A stretch of 64,000 nucleotides of DNA from contig CAILLO010000063.1 in assembly GCA_903835065.1 (NCBI GenBank), positions 1 to 64,000 on the forward strand. The letters are read 5' to 3'. Both the position numbers and the translations under genes were made by a program. Below, in pieces: positions 37,456 through 45,507 of this stretch; within the stretch, counting starts at the first letter, position 1, and the number at the start of each line of letters is the position of its first letter. The notes under the pieces are model-generated. The model worked only from the letters and a program-made list of their open reading frames with translations. It did no database searches and was not told the DNA's origin. The DNA comes from an uncultured Eubacteriales bacterium (GTDB taxonomy: Bacteria; Bacillota; Clostridia; Saccharofermentanales; UBA5734).

Positions 37456-39051
37456 ATGAGAACGATCGGCGGCCTAGAGGCGGGACGGATCGACCAGGCC
37501 GCCATGGAGCGCCTGGGTCTTCCGCCCGCCGTCCTCATGGAGAACGCGGCGCGACGTGCGATGGAAGATGCGCTCGCCTTGTCGCTCGACCTGCCGGCTC
37601 CCGTCTCCTTCCTCGCCCTGTGCGGGAAGGGGAGCAACGGCGGCGACGCCTACGGTGCGGCCCGCCTTCTGCTCGCCGAGGACCTCGAGGTGCGAGTCTG
37701 CGAGGTCGAGCCCGCCGCGGACGGCACCGAGGCGGCGAGGGTCCGCGAGGCGGCCCGACGGCTCGGCATTCCCTTCCTCGCCCCCGAAGACCCCCGACTG
37801 CTCGACGCGAAGGGTTCGCTCGTCGTCCTCGACGGCGTCTACGGCACAGGGTTCCTGGGCGACCGCCTGCCGGAACGCGTCGTCGCCCTGTTCGACCGCG
37901 TCCGCGTCGTCCGCGGTCCCCGCTGCCGGGTCCTCGCGATCGACCTCCCCTCGGGCGTCGACGGCGACACCGGACATGTCGCCGCCGGCACGCTGGAGGC
38001 GGACCGGACGCTCGCGTTCGTCCTGCCGAAGACCGGCACCCTCGCGATGCCCGGACTCGACTTTTCAGGTCTCGTCCACGCGGAGACGATCGGCTTCCCG
38101 CAGTCCTATGCGCTCGCCGTCCTCGACGAGGCCGGCGGCGGCCCTGCCGTCGTCTGGGCCGACAGGGGGTGGGTCGCCGCCCGGGCGCCCCACCGCTCCC
38201 CGAACGCCCACAAGGGCGATTTCGGCCGCGTCGTCGTGTGCGGCGGGTCGCCCGGCATGCCCGGCGCGGCCTGCCTCGCCGCCGAGGCCGCCGGCCGGAG
38301 CGGCGCCGGTCGCGTCTGGGGCGTGGTACCTCAGTCCGTCCTGCCGGTCTGCGTCGCCGCCGTGCCCGAGACGATGTGGAACGGACTGGAGCCGGACGCC
38401 GCGCCCGCCGCGGACCGGTTCCGGCGCCTGCTCGAGGACAAGGAGGCCTGCGTCGTCGGCCCCGGGCTCGGGCGGTCCGACACCGCCGCGGCGCTGGTCG
38501 TCGCCGCCCTCGAGGCCCCCTGCGCCGTCGTGCTCGACGCGGACGCCCTGCGCTGCCTCGCGGCGGCGCCGGACCGTCTGCTTCCGCTGCTCGCCGCCCG
38601 CGCGACGAAGGGCTTTCCCCCGGCCGTCCTGACGCCGCACGCCGGCGAATTCGCCGCGCTGGCGCAGGCCGCCGGCCTCGCGCTCGACGGCGAACCGCCC
38701 CTGCCGGCCGCCCGCGCCCTCGCCGCACGCCTCGGCTGCGTCGTCATCCACAAGGGCCACGGCACCGTCGTCGCGACGGCGGACGGCCGCGCCTTCCTCA
38801 ACACCACCGGAGGGGACGGCCTCGCGAAGGGCGGCACCGGCGACGTGCTGGCCGGCCTCCTGGCCGGGTTCCTCGCCCAGCGCCTTCCGCCCGCGGAAGC
38901 GGCCGCGTGCGCCGTCCACCTCCACGGACGCGCCGGCGACCTCGCCGAAGACCGCCTCGGCGCCCGGGCGATGCTGCCGCGCGACGTGCTCGACGCCCTG
39001 CCCGAGGCCTACAGGGACTGCGAGTGGCAGAAGCGCCGCCGACGGACTTGA
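37456..39051 (+). CDS. nnr: Bifunctional NAD(P)H-hydrate epimerase / ADP-dependent dehydratase
   Basis: Repairs NADHX and NADPHX, damaged forms of the cofactors. It has 531 residues: N-terminal epimerase (about 1-215, ALCGKGSNGGDAYGAARLL and AIDLPSGVDGDTG) and C-terminal dehydratase (about 235-525, HKGDFGRVVVCGGSPGMPGA, LTPHAGEFAAL, GGTGDVLAGLLAGF). ATG 37456 follows GGAGGG by seven bases. It is followed 49 bases later by alr, a pairing common in bacteria. Confidence 0.95.
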   Translation: MRTIGGLEAGRIDQAAMERLGLPPAVLMENAARRAMEDALALSLDLPAPVSFLALCGKGSNGGDAYGAARLLLAEDLEVRVCEVEPAADGTEAARVREAARRLGIPFLAPEDPRLLDAKGSLVVLDGVYGTGFLGDRLPERVVALFDRVRVVRGPRCRVLAIDLPSGVDGDTGHVAAGTLEADRTLAFVLPKTGTLAMPGLDFSGLVHAETIGFPQSYALAVLDEAGGGPAVVWADRGWVAARAPHRSPNAHKGDFGRVVVCGGSPGMPGAACLAAEAAGRSGAGRVWGVVPQSVLPVCVAAVPETMWNGLEPDAAPAADRFRRLLEDKEACVVGPGLGRSDTAAALVVAALEAPCAVVLDADALRCLAAAPDRLLPLLAARATKGFPPAVLTPHAGEFAALAQAAGLALDGEPPLPAARALAARLGCVVIHKGHGTVVATADGRAFLNTTGGDGLAKGGTGDVLAGLLAGFLAQRLPPAEAAACAVHLHGRAGDLAEDRLGARAMLPRDVLDALPEAYRDCEWQKRRRRT

Positions 39052-39100
39052 CGCCGAAGCTTCACCCGTCGCCTTCCGCGACGCCAGAGAGGAGCCCTGC

Positions 39101-40279
39101 ATGCTCGATACCCTCCTGAACCGCTCCTGGGCCGAGGTCGACCTCGACGCGATCGCCGCAAACGCGCGCGCGATCCGCGCCCTCGTGCGCCGCGGCGCCG
39201 ACGTGATGGGCGTCGTCAAGGCCGACGCCTACGGGCACGGCGTGGACCAGGTCGTCCCCGTGCTGCTCGCGAACGGCGTCTCCCGGCTCGCCGTGTCGAT
39301 GCTCGACGAGGCGGTCCAGTTGCGCAATCAGGGTATCGAGGCCCCGATCCTCGTCCTCGGGTACACCGACCCGCGCCGCGCCGAGGAGATTCTTCGCCGT
39401 CGGGTCACCCAGACCGTCTTCAGCCTCGACCTCGCGCGGGCCCTGTCGGACGCCGCCGTCCGCCTCGGCACCGAGGTCCGCGTGCACGTCAAGGTCGACA
39501 CCGGCATGGGCCGCGTGGGCTTCCAGGCGGGCTTCGACGCGGTCAAGTCGGTGGTCGCGATCCATGCCCTGCCCAACGTGGTCGTCGAGGGCATGTACAC
39601 CCACTTCGCCACCGCCGACGAACCGGACCCCGCCTTCACGCTGCAGCAGTTCGAGCGCTTCACGGGTATCGCCTCCGAACTCGGGCGCATCGGCGTCCAC
39701 GTCCCGATCCTCCACGCATGCAACAGCGCCGCGCTGGCCCGCTTCCCGTCGATGCACCTCGACGTCGTCCGCCCCGGCCTCGCGCTGTACGGCATCGCCC
39801 CGAAGGACTGCCCGGGCTTCGGTCCCGGCGGCCTCGGGCTCCGGCCCGCCCTCTCCCTCAAGTCGAACCTGATCCTCGTGAAGGATATCGAACCCGGCGC
39901 GTCGGTCAGCTACGGCCGTCGCTTCGTCGCCGCCCGCCCCTCTCGCATCGGCACGATCCCGATCGGCTACGCCGACGGCTATTCGCGCTCGCTCGGCGGT
40001 CGCGCCGACGTCCTGGTCGGCGGCCGGCGCGCCCCGATCGTGGGCCGGATCTGCATGGACTCCTGCATGGCCGACCTGACCGACCTGCCGGGCAGTGCCG
40101 CGACGGGCGACGAGGTCGTCCTGGTCGGCCGCCAGGGCGGGGAGGAGATCACCGCCGACGAAATCGCCGACCGCATGGGCACGATCTCCTACGAAGTCGT
40201 CTGCCTCGCCGGGAAGCGCGTCCCGCGCGCCTACTTCGAGAAAGGGGAGCTCCGGAGCATCCGCAACCAGCTCGTCTGA
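39101..40279 (+). CDS. alr: Alanine racemase
   Basis: PLP enzyme making D-alanine for peptidoglycan. It has 392 residues. The PLP lysine is Lys40 in VVKADAYGHG, the catalytic tyrosine region is SYGRRFVA plus IPIGYADGYSRSL, and GRICMDSCMADLT matches the CMDxxM motif. RBS GAGAGGAG. Last gene before the FMN riboswitch. Confidence 0.96.
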   Translation: MLDTLLNRSWAEVDLDAIAANARAIRALVRRGADVMGVVKADAYGHGVDQVVPVLLANGVSRLAVSMLDEAVQLRNQGIEAPILVLGYTDPRRAEEILRRRVTQTVFSLDLARALSDAAVRLGTEVRVHVKVDTGMGRVGFQAGFDAVKSVVAIHALPNVVVEGMYTHFATADEPDPAFTLQQFERFTGIASELGRIGVHVPILHACNSAALARFPSMHLDVVRPGLALYGIAPKDCPGFGPGGLGLRPALSLKSNLILVKDIEPGASVSYGRRFVAARPSRIGTIPIGYADGYSRSLGGRADVLVGGRRAPIVGRICMDSCMADLTDLPGSAATGDEVVLVGRQGGEEITADEIADRMGTISYEVVCLAGKRVPRAYFEKGELRSIRNQLV

Positions 40280-40360
40280 AGGAAAGGTGAGCCGCCACGC
40301 TCCCGCCCGCAGCCGCCGTGATGCCCGACGCCCCCGGCTCTCCCTTTCCTTCCGGGTTTG

Positions 40361-40369
40361 TGCTATATT
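40361..40369 (+). promoter_or_regulatory. Extended -10 of the FMN riboswitch-ribU unit
   Basis: TGcTATATT about 40 bases before the aptamer. Confidence 0.5.
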
Positions 40370-40404
40370 CGAGCCAGACCATCGCACCTACCAATTGCAT
40401 AGGA

Positions 40405-40555
40405 CTCCGGGGCAGGGTGGAATTCCCGACCGGCGGTGAAGCGGACCTTCGGGTCCGACAAGCCCGCGAGCCGCAAGGCAGACAAGGTTAGAATCCTTGG
40501 CCGACTGTAGAGGGACCGTTTTCGACGGGACCGAAAGTCAGGATGGAAGGAGTGG
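40405..40555 (+). ncRNA. FMN (RFN) riboswitch
   Basis: Conserved flavin mononucleotide aptamer blocks in order: GGGGCAGGGTGGAATTCCCG, ACCGGCGGTGAAG, AAGCCCGCGAGCCGCAAGGC, and the closing AGTCAGGATGGAAGGAG. It precedes ribU and a strong terminator hairpin, so FMN likely causes early termination. Confidence 0.95.
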
Positions 40556-40613
40556 TTTCCGGTCCTCCGCGCGTTCCTGCGCGGCAGATCCGCCGGACCC
40601 CCACGCACCATCG

Positions 40614-40644
40614 AAGAGGCCGCCCCGGAACGGGCGGCCTCTTT
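40614..40644 (+). terminator. Riboswitch-associated terminator before ribU
   Basis: AAGAGGCCGCCC / GGGCGGCCTCTT, 12-base perfect stem with a six-base loop, followed by T. It lies about 60 bases after the aptamer and 65 bases before ribU, as expected for an FMN-controlled attenuator. Confidence 0.85.
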
Positions 40645-40708
40645 CCGTCCCCCCGGCATCGGCCGGAGGAGGGAAGGGGGGCGCCGGGACCGAAAGGATG
40701 GACCGGAC

Positions 40709-41335
40709 ATGGAGAAGAACCGGCAGAGTATCCAGAAGATCACGCGCGTGGGCGTGCTGGCCGCGATGGCCATCGTGCTCAGCTTCCTCGAGAGCAGCCT
40801 CGTGATCCCCGTGATCCCCCTCTTCCCGAATTTCCTCAAGCTCGATATCGGCGACATGCCCGCGCTGCTCGGCGCCTTCGCGTTCGGACCGCTCGTCGGC
40901 GTCTTCATCGAAGTCGTGAAGAACGCGGTGCACCTGATCGGGACGCAGACCGCCGGCGTCGGCGAACTCGCCAACGCGGTGATCGGATCCTCGTTCGTCG
41001 TCACGGCCGGACTGCTCTATCGGCTGCACAAGACCCGCGGCGCGGCATACCTGGGGATGGCCCTCGGCTCGGTCGTCATGACCGCCGTCGCCTGCGCGGC
41101 CAACTATTACGTCCTGCTGCCCCTCTACATCAACGTCCTGCACTTTCCGCTCGCAGCGATCGTCGGCCTCGCGAACGCAGCCGGCAACCTCCTCGTGAAG
41201 GACATGCCGACCCTGATCCTTTACGTCTTCGTGCCTTTCAATCTCGTCAAGGGTCTGCTAGTATCGGTGCTGACGGGACTCGTCTACAAGCGCGTCAGCC
41301 CCCTGCTGCACGGGGTCCGCGCCGGCGGCGGGTAG
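40709..41335 (+). CDS. ribU: Riboflavin ECF transporter S subunit RibU
   Basis: Riboflavin-binding membrane subunit, 208 residues with about six helices. The RibU pattern is clear: LKLDIGDMPALLGAFAFGPL, VEVVKN-like IEVVKNAVHLIGT, GELANAVIGSSFV and VPFNLVKGLLVS near the end. FMN riboswitch control confirms the substrate. Like the other two S subunits in this window, it has no EcfAT partner nearby. ATG 40709 follows GGAGGG and AAAGGA upstream. Confidence 0.94.
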   Translation: MEKNRQSIQKITRVGVLAAMAIVLSFLESSLVIPVIPLFPNFLKLDIGDMPALLGAFAFGPLVGVFIEVVKNAVHLIGTQTAGVGELANAVIGSSFVVTAGLLYRLHKTRGAAYLGMALGSVVMTAVACAANYYVLLPLYINVLHFPLAAIVGLANAAGNLLVKDMPTLILYVFVPFNLVKGLLVSVLTGLVYKRVSPLLHGVRAGGG

Positions 41336-41366
41336 GCCTCCGGCGATCCGGGGGCAAGGAGGAAGC

Positions 41367-41795
41367 ATGGACCGGGCGCCCGCGGCGATGTCGAAGGGAA
41401 GACGCTTCGCGGCGCTCGCGCTGCCGCTCTCGCTTCTCACGCTCCTCGTCGGATTCGAGCTCCTGAAGTCGCTTCCGACGGGAATCGGCTACGTCTGCCC
41501 TCTCTACGCCACGACCGGCCTCTACTGCGCGACGTGCGGCGCGACCCGCGCGACCTTCGCGCTGCTCCACGGCGACTTTCGCGCCGCCTTCGGATTCAAC
41601 CCCCTCTACGTCGTCTCGCTGCCCGCGCTCGCCTACGCCGCCGTCGCCGGCTGGCTGCGCCTCCTCCCGGTCCGCTTCCGCCTGCCCCTGCCCCGGTTCG
41701 GAATGCGGGCCCTGACGGTCCTGCTCGTCGTCCTGCTGGTCTACACCGTGCTGCGCAACCTGCCCTGGCCCGCCTTCTCCTGGCTCGCCCCCTGA
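41367..41795 (+). CDS. DUF2752 membrane protein (first copy)
   Basis: 142 residues, three to four hydrophobic helices. The DUF2752 signature CPLYATTGLYCATCGATRA is present (about 41-59) with a Cys-x-x-Cys-Gly core, then FNPLYVVSLPALAYA. The family's function is unknown. RBS CAAGGAGG. First of six small membrane protein genes in the same direction; a second DUF2752 gene lies two genes on. Confidence 0.85.
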   Translation: MDRAPAAMSKGRRFAALALPLSLLTLLVGFELLKSLPTGIGYVCPLYATTGLYCATCGATRATFALLHGDFRAAFGFNPLYVVSLPALAYAAVAGWLRLLPVRFRLPLPRFGMRALTVLLVVLLVYTVLRNLPWPAFSWLAP

Positions 41796-41808
41796 AAGGA
41801 GCCCCTCC

Positions 41809-42063
41809 ATGACCGACCGCATCGCGAACCGAATCGGCATCGGACTTTCCGTCCTGGTGATCGCCCTGATCCTGCTGGGCTCGGTCGCGAGCCTCCTCGG
41901 ATTCGTCTCGCTCGGAATCCTCGCCGTCTCCGCCGCCCGCCCCGACATCCTGCCGTCCGCCCTCGCCCGGAAGCGCACGCGCCTCGTGCTGATCGTCGCG
42001 GCCGCGATGTTCCTCGTCGAAGTGATCGCGACCGGCGTCCTCAAGGGGCAGGGAATCCTGTAG
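41809..42063 (+). CDS. Small two-helix membrane protein
   Basis: 84 residues, not recognised. Two hydrophobic segments (about 8-38 and 62-80) flank a basic loop (SALARKRTRL). AAAGGAG overlaps the end of the first DUF2752 gene, and the stop codon directly abuts the ATG of the second (TAGATG), so it is very likely a translated, coupled gene. It sits between two DUF2752 paralogues and may be a partner of them; this is inference. Confidence 0.7.
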   Translation: MTDRIANRIGIGLSVLVIALILLGSVASLLGFVSLGILAVSAARPDILPSALARKRTRLVLIVAAAMFLVEVIATGVLKGQGIL

Positions 42064-42504
42064 ATGCCCGCGACGCCCGCGCCGCGGCTCCGCGGACGCA
42101 GGTCCTTCCGCATCGCCTTCGGCGTCGCCGTCCCTGCGCTGGCAGCGGGCGCCCTCGCGCTCGTGTACGGCATCGACCCGGGTCGCCCGGGGCTGCCGAC
42201 GCTGTGCCCCACGCGCCTGCTGACCGGCCTGTACTGCCCGGGCTGCGGCTCGACGCGGATGATCCACAGCCTGCTCCACCTGCGGTTCTTCGAGGCCTTC
42301 GACTTCAACCCGCTGATGTTCCTGCTGCTCCCGTTCCTGCTGTACGCGCTGCTGTCCGGATATCTCCGCGTCGTCGCAGGCCGGACGGTCCTTCCCCTGC
42401 CGCGCACGCCGACCTGGGCCGCCGTCGTCCTGCTCGTGGTGGTCGTCGTCTTCACGGTGCTGCGCAATCTCCCTTACGCGCCCTTTTCCTTCCTTGCGCC
42501 CTAG
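42064..42504 (+). CDS. DUF2752 membrane protein (second copy)
   Basis: 146 residues, paralogue of the gene at 41367. Signature CPTRLLTGLYCPGCGSTRM (about 49-67), then FNPLMFLLLPFLLYALLSGY, and an end almost identical to the first copy (TVLRNLPYAPFSFLAP against TVLRNLPWPAFSWLAP). Its start directly follows the stop codon of the small protein gene. Function unknown. Confidence 0.85.
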   Translation: MPATPAPRLRGRRSFRIAFGVAVPALAAGALALVYGIDPGRPGLPTLCPTRLLTGLYCPGCGSTRMIHSLLHLRFFEAFDFNPLMFLLLPFLLYALLSGYLRVVAGRTVLPLPRTPTWAAVVLLVVVVVFTVLRNLPYAPFSFLAP

Positions 42505-42525
42505 GTGACGGAATCCCCGCGCCCC

Positions 42526-42554
42526 TTGACGCCGCGACCAAGGAGAAATAGACT
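42526..42554 (+). promoter_or_regulatory. Promoter of the first zinc-ribbon gene
   Basis: -35 TTGACG (42526-42531), 17-base spacer, -10 TAGACT (42549-42554). A short hairpin AAGGAACC...GGTTCCCTT follows at 42561-42580. Confidence 0.65.
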
Positions 42555-42620
42555 CTTTCCAAGGAACCAGCGGTTCCCTTGCACATAGAACCGGCGCGAG
42601 CAAAACAAGGAGGGAAAATC

Positions 42621-43058
42621 ATGAAATGCACTTCCTGTGGCAGTGAGATTCCGGATGGCGTGAAGTTCTGCCCCGCCTGCGGCGCGTCGCAGCCCGAAGC
42701 CCCCGCCGCCGCTCCGGTCGCACCTCCCGCGCAGCCCCAGTACTCCTACCAGGCTCCCGCCGCCGCCCCGGCGCCCGTCGTCGCGAAACCCAAGACGACC
42801 GGCATGATCGTCTTCTCGATCGTCAACATGCTCTGCTGTGGCGGACTCTTCGGCCTGATCGCCCTGATCTTCTCGATCCTGGCCGGCAGCGCCGCCACGT
42901 TCGAGGATGGCAGGCAGAAGCTCAAGGTCGCGAAGATCCTGAACATCATCGGTGTGGTTCTCGGCGTCGTGATGTGGATCGTGATTATCGCCATCTACGG
43001 CGTCGTGATCTTCACGGCGATCCGGACCGGCAACTGGAGCAACACCTCGGGATACTGA
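42621..43058 (+). CDS. Zinc-ribbon membrane protein, CD225/DUF4190-like (first copy)
   Basis: 145 residues. N-terminal zinc ribbon CTSCGSEIPDGVKFCPACG, an Ala/Pro-rich linker (about 25-55), then two membrane helices in the pattern IVFSIVNMLCCGGLFGLIAL, IFSILAGSAATFEDG and AKILNIIGVVLGVVMWIVII. The two-helix part resembles prokaryotic CD225/dispanin-type domains. ATG 42621 follows AAGGAGGG. Function unknown; a paralogue is at 43689. Confidence 0.8.
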   Translation: MKCTSCGSEIPDGVKFCPACGASQPEAPAAAPVAPPAQPQYSYQAPAAAPAPVVAKPKTTGMIVFSIVNMLCCGGLFGLIALIFSILAGSAATFEDGRQKLKVAKILNIIGVVLGVVMWIVIIAIYGVVIFTAIRTGNWSNTSGY

Positions 43059-43131
43059 ATCCGGACCTCCCATTTCCGACGAATCGACCTTGAAGCAGGC
43101 GGATCCGCAGGACACGAAAGGAGACTCCCCC

Positions 43132-43488
43132 ATGGAACTGAACAAGCCGGTCGAAGTAGGAAAATCCGAACTCGGTGGCCTCACGGGCGACGTCGTCGCT
43201 CTCCTTTGTTACCTGTTCGCCCCGATTGCAGGCCTGATCTTCTTCTTCACCGAGAAGGAGAACGACTTCGTCAGATTCGCCGCGATGCAGAGCATCATTT
43301 CCGGTGTCATCGCCATCATCCTCGGCAGCTTCACGTGCGGCATCGGCACACTCTTCATCTTCATCTTCGAAGTCATCGGCATCGTCAAGGCTCTCCAGAA
43401 GGAATACTACAAGATGCCCCTGATCGGCGGACTCGCCGAGCAGTGGTCCGCCAAGCCGGGCGCGACGCCTCCTCCGCCGGCCGCTTGA
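43132..43488 (+). CDS. DUF4870-like small membrane protein
   Basis: 118 residues with about three helices: GDVVALLCYLFAPIAGLIFF, then FVRFAAMQSIISGVIAIILG and GTLFIFIFEVIGIVKALQKE. The pattern Y-F-P-I-x-G-L-I-F-F followed by F-V-R-F-x-A-x-Q matches the DUF4870/Tic20-like family, whose function is not settled. RBS AAAGGAGA. Terminator follows. Confidence 0.75.
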   Translation: MELNKPVEVGKSELGGLTGDVVALLCYLFAPIAGLIFFFTEKENDFVRFAAMQSIISGVIAIILGSFTCGIGTLFIFIFEVIGIVKALQKEYYKMPLIGGLAEQWSAKPGATPPPPAA

Positions 43489-43513
43489 CCCTCCGATTCC
43501 CGAAGTACGACCA

Positions 43514-43541
43514 GGAAAGCCGGCCGAAGTGCCGGCTTTCC
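43514..43541 (+). terminator. Terminator after the DUF4870-like gene
   Basis: Perfect 11-base stem GGAAAGCCGGC / GCCGGCTTTCC with a six-base loop. Confidence 0.85.
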
Positions 43542-43582
43542 CCTGTTCCAGGCGACTCGCGCGCCAAAGGACCCGGCCCGTC

Positions 43583-43611
43583 TTGCGCGTCGGTCTCGCA
43601 TCCAATAGACT
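43583..43611 (+). promoter_or_regulatory. Promoter of the second zinc-ribbon gene
   Basis: -35 TTGCGC (43583-43588), 17-base spacer, -10 TAGACT (43606-43611). The -10 is the same hexamer as at the first zinc-ribbon gene. Confidence 0.6.
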
Positions 43612-43688
43612 CGAAGCGGAAGGCGTCGGAGATGCGCCGATGCCCGCGGGTTCCATGCCGGATCCTTGAAGACACTGGAGGATGAACG

Positions 43689-44072
43689 ATGTATTGCAGC
43701 CATTGTGCCGCCGAAGTGCTCGAGAACTCCAGTTTCTGCGTGGCCTGCGGGTCGCCGGTGCGGATCGGAATGTCGGCCCCCGTCGCGCAGCCAGGCCTGG
43801 CGCTGCCTTCCGCGACCGGCCAGATCGCCTTCTCGGTCATCAACATCGTGACGGGCGTCGGCGTCCTCTTCGGGGCCATCGCGCTCGTGTTCTCCATCCT
43901 GGGGAGCGAGGCGAAGAGCTGCGCCGATGCGGTCTCGAAACTGAAGACAGCGAAGATCCTCAACATCGTCGGCGTCAGCCTGACGGGGTTCTTCATCCTC
44001 TGCTACGTGGCCTTCTTCCTCGTCATGTTCGGGCTGATGGGATTCGGATTCCTGGCCGCGTCCGGAAGCTAG
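43689..44072 (+). CDS. Zinc-ribbon membrane protein, CD225/DUF4190-like (second copy)
   Basis: 127 residues. Zinc ribbon CSHCAAEVLENSSFCVACG, short linker, then two helices (IAFSVINIVTGVGVLFGAIA and AKILNIVGVSLTGFFILCYV). It keeps the ALVFSILGSEAKSCADAVSK stretch of its paralogue at 42621. RBS CTGGAGGATG. It ends just before the converging arginine operon. Confidence 0.8.
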   Translation: MYCSHCAAEVLENSSFCVACGSPVRIGMSAPVAQPGLALPSATGQIAFSVINIVTGVGVLFGAIALVFSILGSEAKSCADAVSKLKTAKILNIVGVSLTGFFILCYVAFFLVMFGLMGFGFLAASGS

Positions 44073-44075
44073 CCC

Positions 44076-44585
44076 TCACCCCGGGTAGCGCTTCTCCAGC
44101 CGGCCGCGCGGGTACCCCCGCGACGACTCCGACCCGGCGACCCGGAAGCCCCGGGCGCGATAGAAGCGGACCAGCGGGTCGTTCGACAGGGCGGTGTGAA
44201 GACGGATCCGACGCAGCCCCCGCTCCGCCGCATACAGGTCGACGGCGTGCATGAGCGCGCCGCCCACGCCGATGCGCTGGACGTCGGGGGCGACCGCGAA
44301 GCGGCTCAGGTAGGCGATGTCCTTCGCAGGAAGGGTGGAGAGCCGCACGGTCCCGACCGGCTCGTGCCGGCCCTCGTGCCGGTACTCGGCGACCAGGACG
44401 TCGTCCTCGCGGATGTGCCGCAGAACGTCGTCGACCGACTCCGACAGCGACTCGAGCGGGCCCGGGATCGCGGACGCCTCCGCATACAGGCGCATCGCGT
44501 CGCGGATCAGAGCGTGCAGCGCCGGGGCGTCTCCGGGGACCGCCCTGCGGACGAGGACGGGCGCCGCCGCGGGGAGGCCGCTCAT
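44076..44585 (-). CDS. GNAT-family N-acetyltransferase at the end of the arg operon
   Basis: 169 residues. GNAT acetyl-CoA site is seen as FAVAPDVQRIGVGGALMHAV, and the last strand as LVRFYRARGFRV. The start overlaps the argF stop by four bases, so it is part of the arginine operon. The operon has no argJ, and a stand-alone GNAT in this place could supply N-acetylglutamate (ArgA-like) or modify an arginine intermediate. That role is inference; the substrate is unknown. Confidence 0.82.
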   Translation of the reverse strand: MSGLPAAAPVLVRRAVPGDAPALHALIRDAMRLYAEASAIPGPLESLSESVDDVLRHIREDDVLVAEYRHEGRHEPVGTVRLSTLPAKDIAYLSRFAVAPDVQRIGVGGALMHAVDLYAAERGLRRIRLHTALSNDPLVRFYRARGFRVAGSESSRGYPRGRLEKRYPG

Positions 44586-45505
44586 GCGCCGGCGAGGAGG
44601 GCGACGAGCACGGCCTTCTGGGCGTGCAGCCGGTTCTCGGCTTCGTCGAACACGACCGACTGCGGGCCGTCGATCACGTCGGCGTCGACCTCGTAGCCGC
44701 GGTAGGCGGGCAGGCAGTGCAGGAAGAGCGCGTCCGGCGCGGCCATCGCCATGCGGCGCACGTCCACGCGGTACGGCTCGAACACGGCGAGGCGCTCGGC
44801 CTTCTCCTGTTCCTGTCCCATGCTGACCCAGGTGTCGGTGTAGACTACGTCCGCTCCGGCGACCGCCTCGTCCGGGTCGTCGGTCAGGACGACCCGCGAG
44901 CCGTGCTTCGCGGCGTCCGAGCGGGCCTCCTCGACGCAGCCGGGGTCGCAGGCGTAGCCGGCGGGTGTCGCGACGGCGATGTCCATTCCGACCTTCGCGC
45001 AGCCGTGCAGCAGCGAGTTCGCCATGTTGTTGCCGTCGCCGAGATAGGCGAGCCGGAGCCCCTCGAGGCGCCCCTTGCGCTCCGCGACCGTCTGCAGGTC
45101 GGCGAGCACCTGGCACGGGTGTTGCAGGTCGGTCAGGCCGTTGATCACGGGGATGCTCCCGTAGCGGGCGAGGTCGAGGACGTCCTCGTGCCGGTAGGTG
45201 CGGATCATGATCGCGTCGAGGTAGCGGGACAGCGTGCGCGCCGTGTCCGCGACGGTCTCGCCGCGTCCGAGCTGGATGTCGGCGGAGGAGAGGAACAGCG
45301 CGTGTCCGCCGAGCTGGTACATGCCGGTCTCGAACGAGACGCGGGTGCGCGTCGAGGACTTGGTGAAGATCATGCCGAGGCTCTTCCCGGCGAGAAGCGG
45401 GTGGACGACGCCCGCCCTGCGCTCCCGCTTGAGCCGGTCGGCCAGCGAGAGCAGGTCGAGGACCTCGTCCCGGGTGCAGTCGAACAGGCTGATGAAGTGC
45501 TTCAT
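44582..45505 (-). CDS. argF: Ornithine carbamoyltransferase
   Basis: Makes citrulline from ornithine and carbamoyl phosphate. It has 307 residues with carbamoyl phosphate motif SSTRTRVSFE, the DLQHPCQVLADLQT motif and the ornithine-binding HCLPAYRG. Its GGAGGT ribosome site overlaps the end of argD, so translation is coupled. Fourth gene of the leftward operon. Confidence 0.96.
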   Translation of the reverse strand: MKHFISLFDCTRDEVLDLLSLADRLKRERRAGVVHPLLAGKSLGMIFTKSSTRTRVSFETGMYQLGGHALFLSSADIQLGRGETVADTARTLSRYLDAIMIRTYRHEDVLDLARYGSIPVINGLTDLQHPCQVLADLQTVAERKGRLEGLRLAYLGDGNNMANSLLHGCAKVGMDIAVATPAGYACDPGCVEEARSDAAKHGSRVVLTDDPDEAVAGADVVYTDTWVSMGQEQEKAERLAVFEPYRVDVRRMAMAAPDALFLHCLPAYRGYEVDADVIDGPQSVVFDEAENRLHAQKAVLVALLAGA

Positions 45506-45507
45506 GG

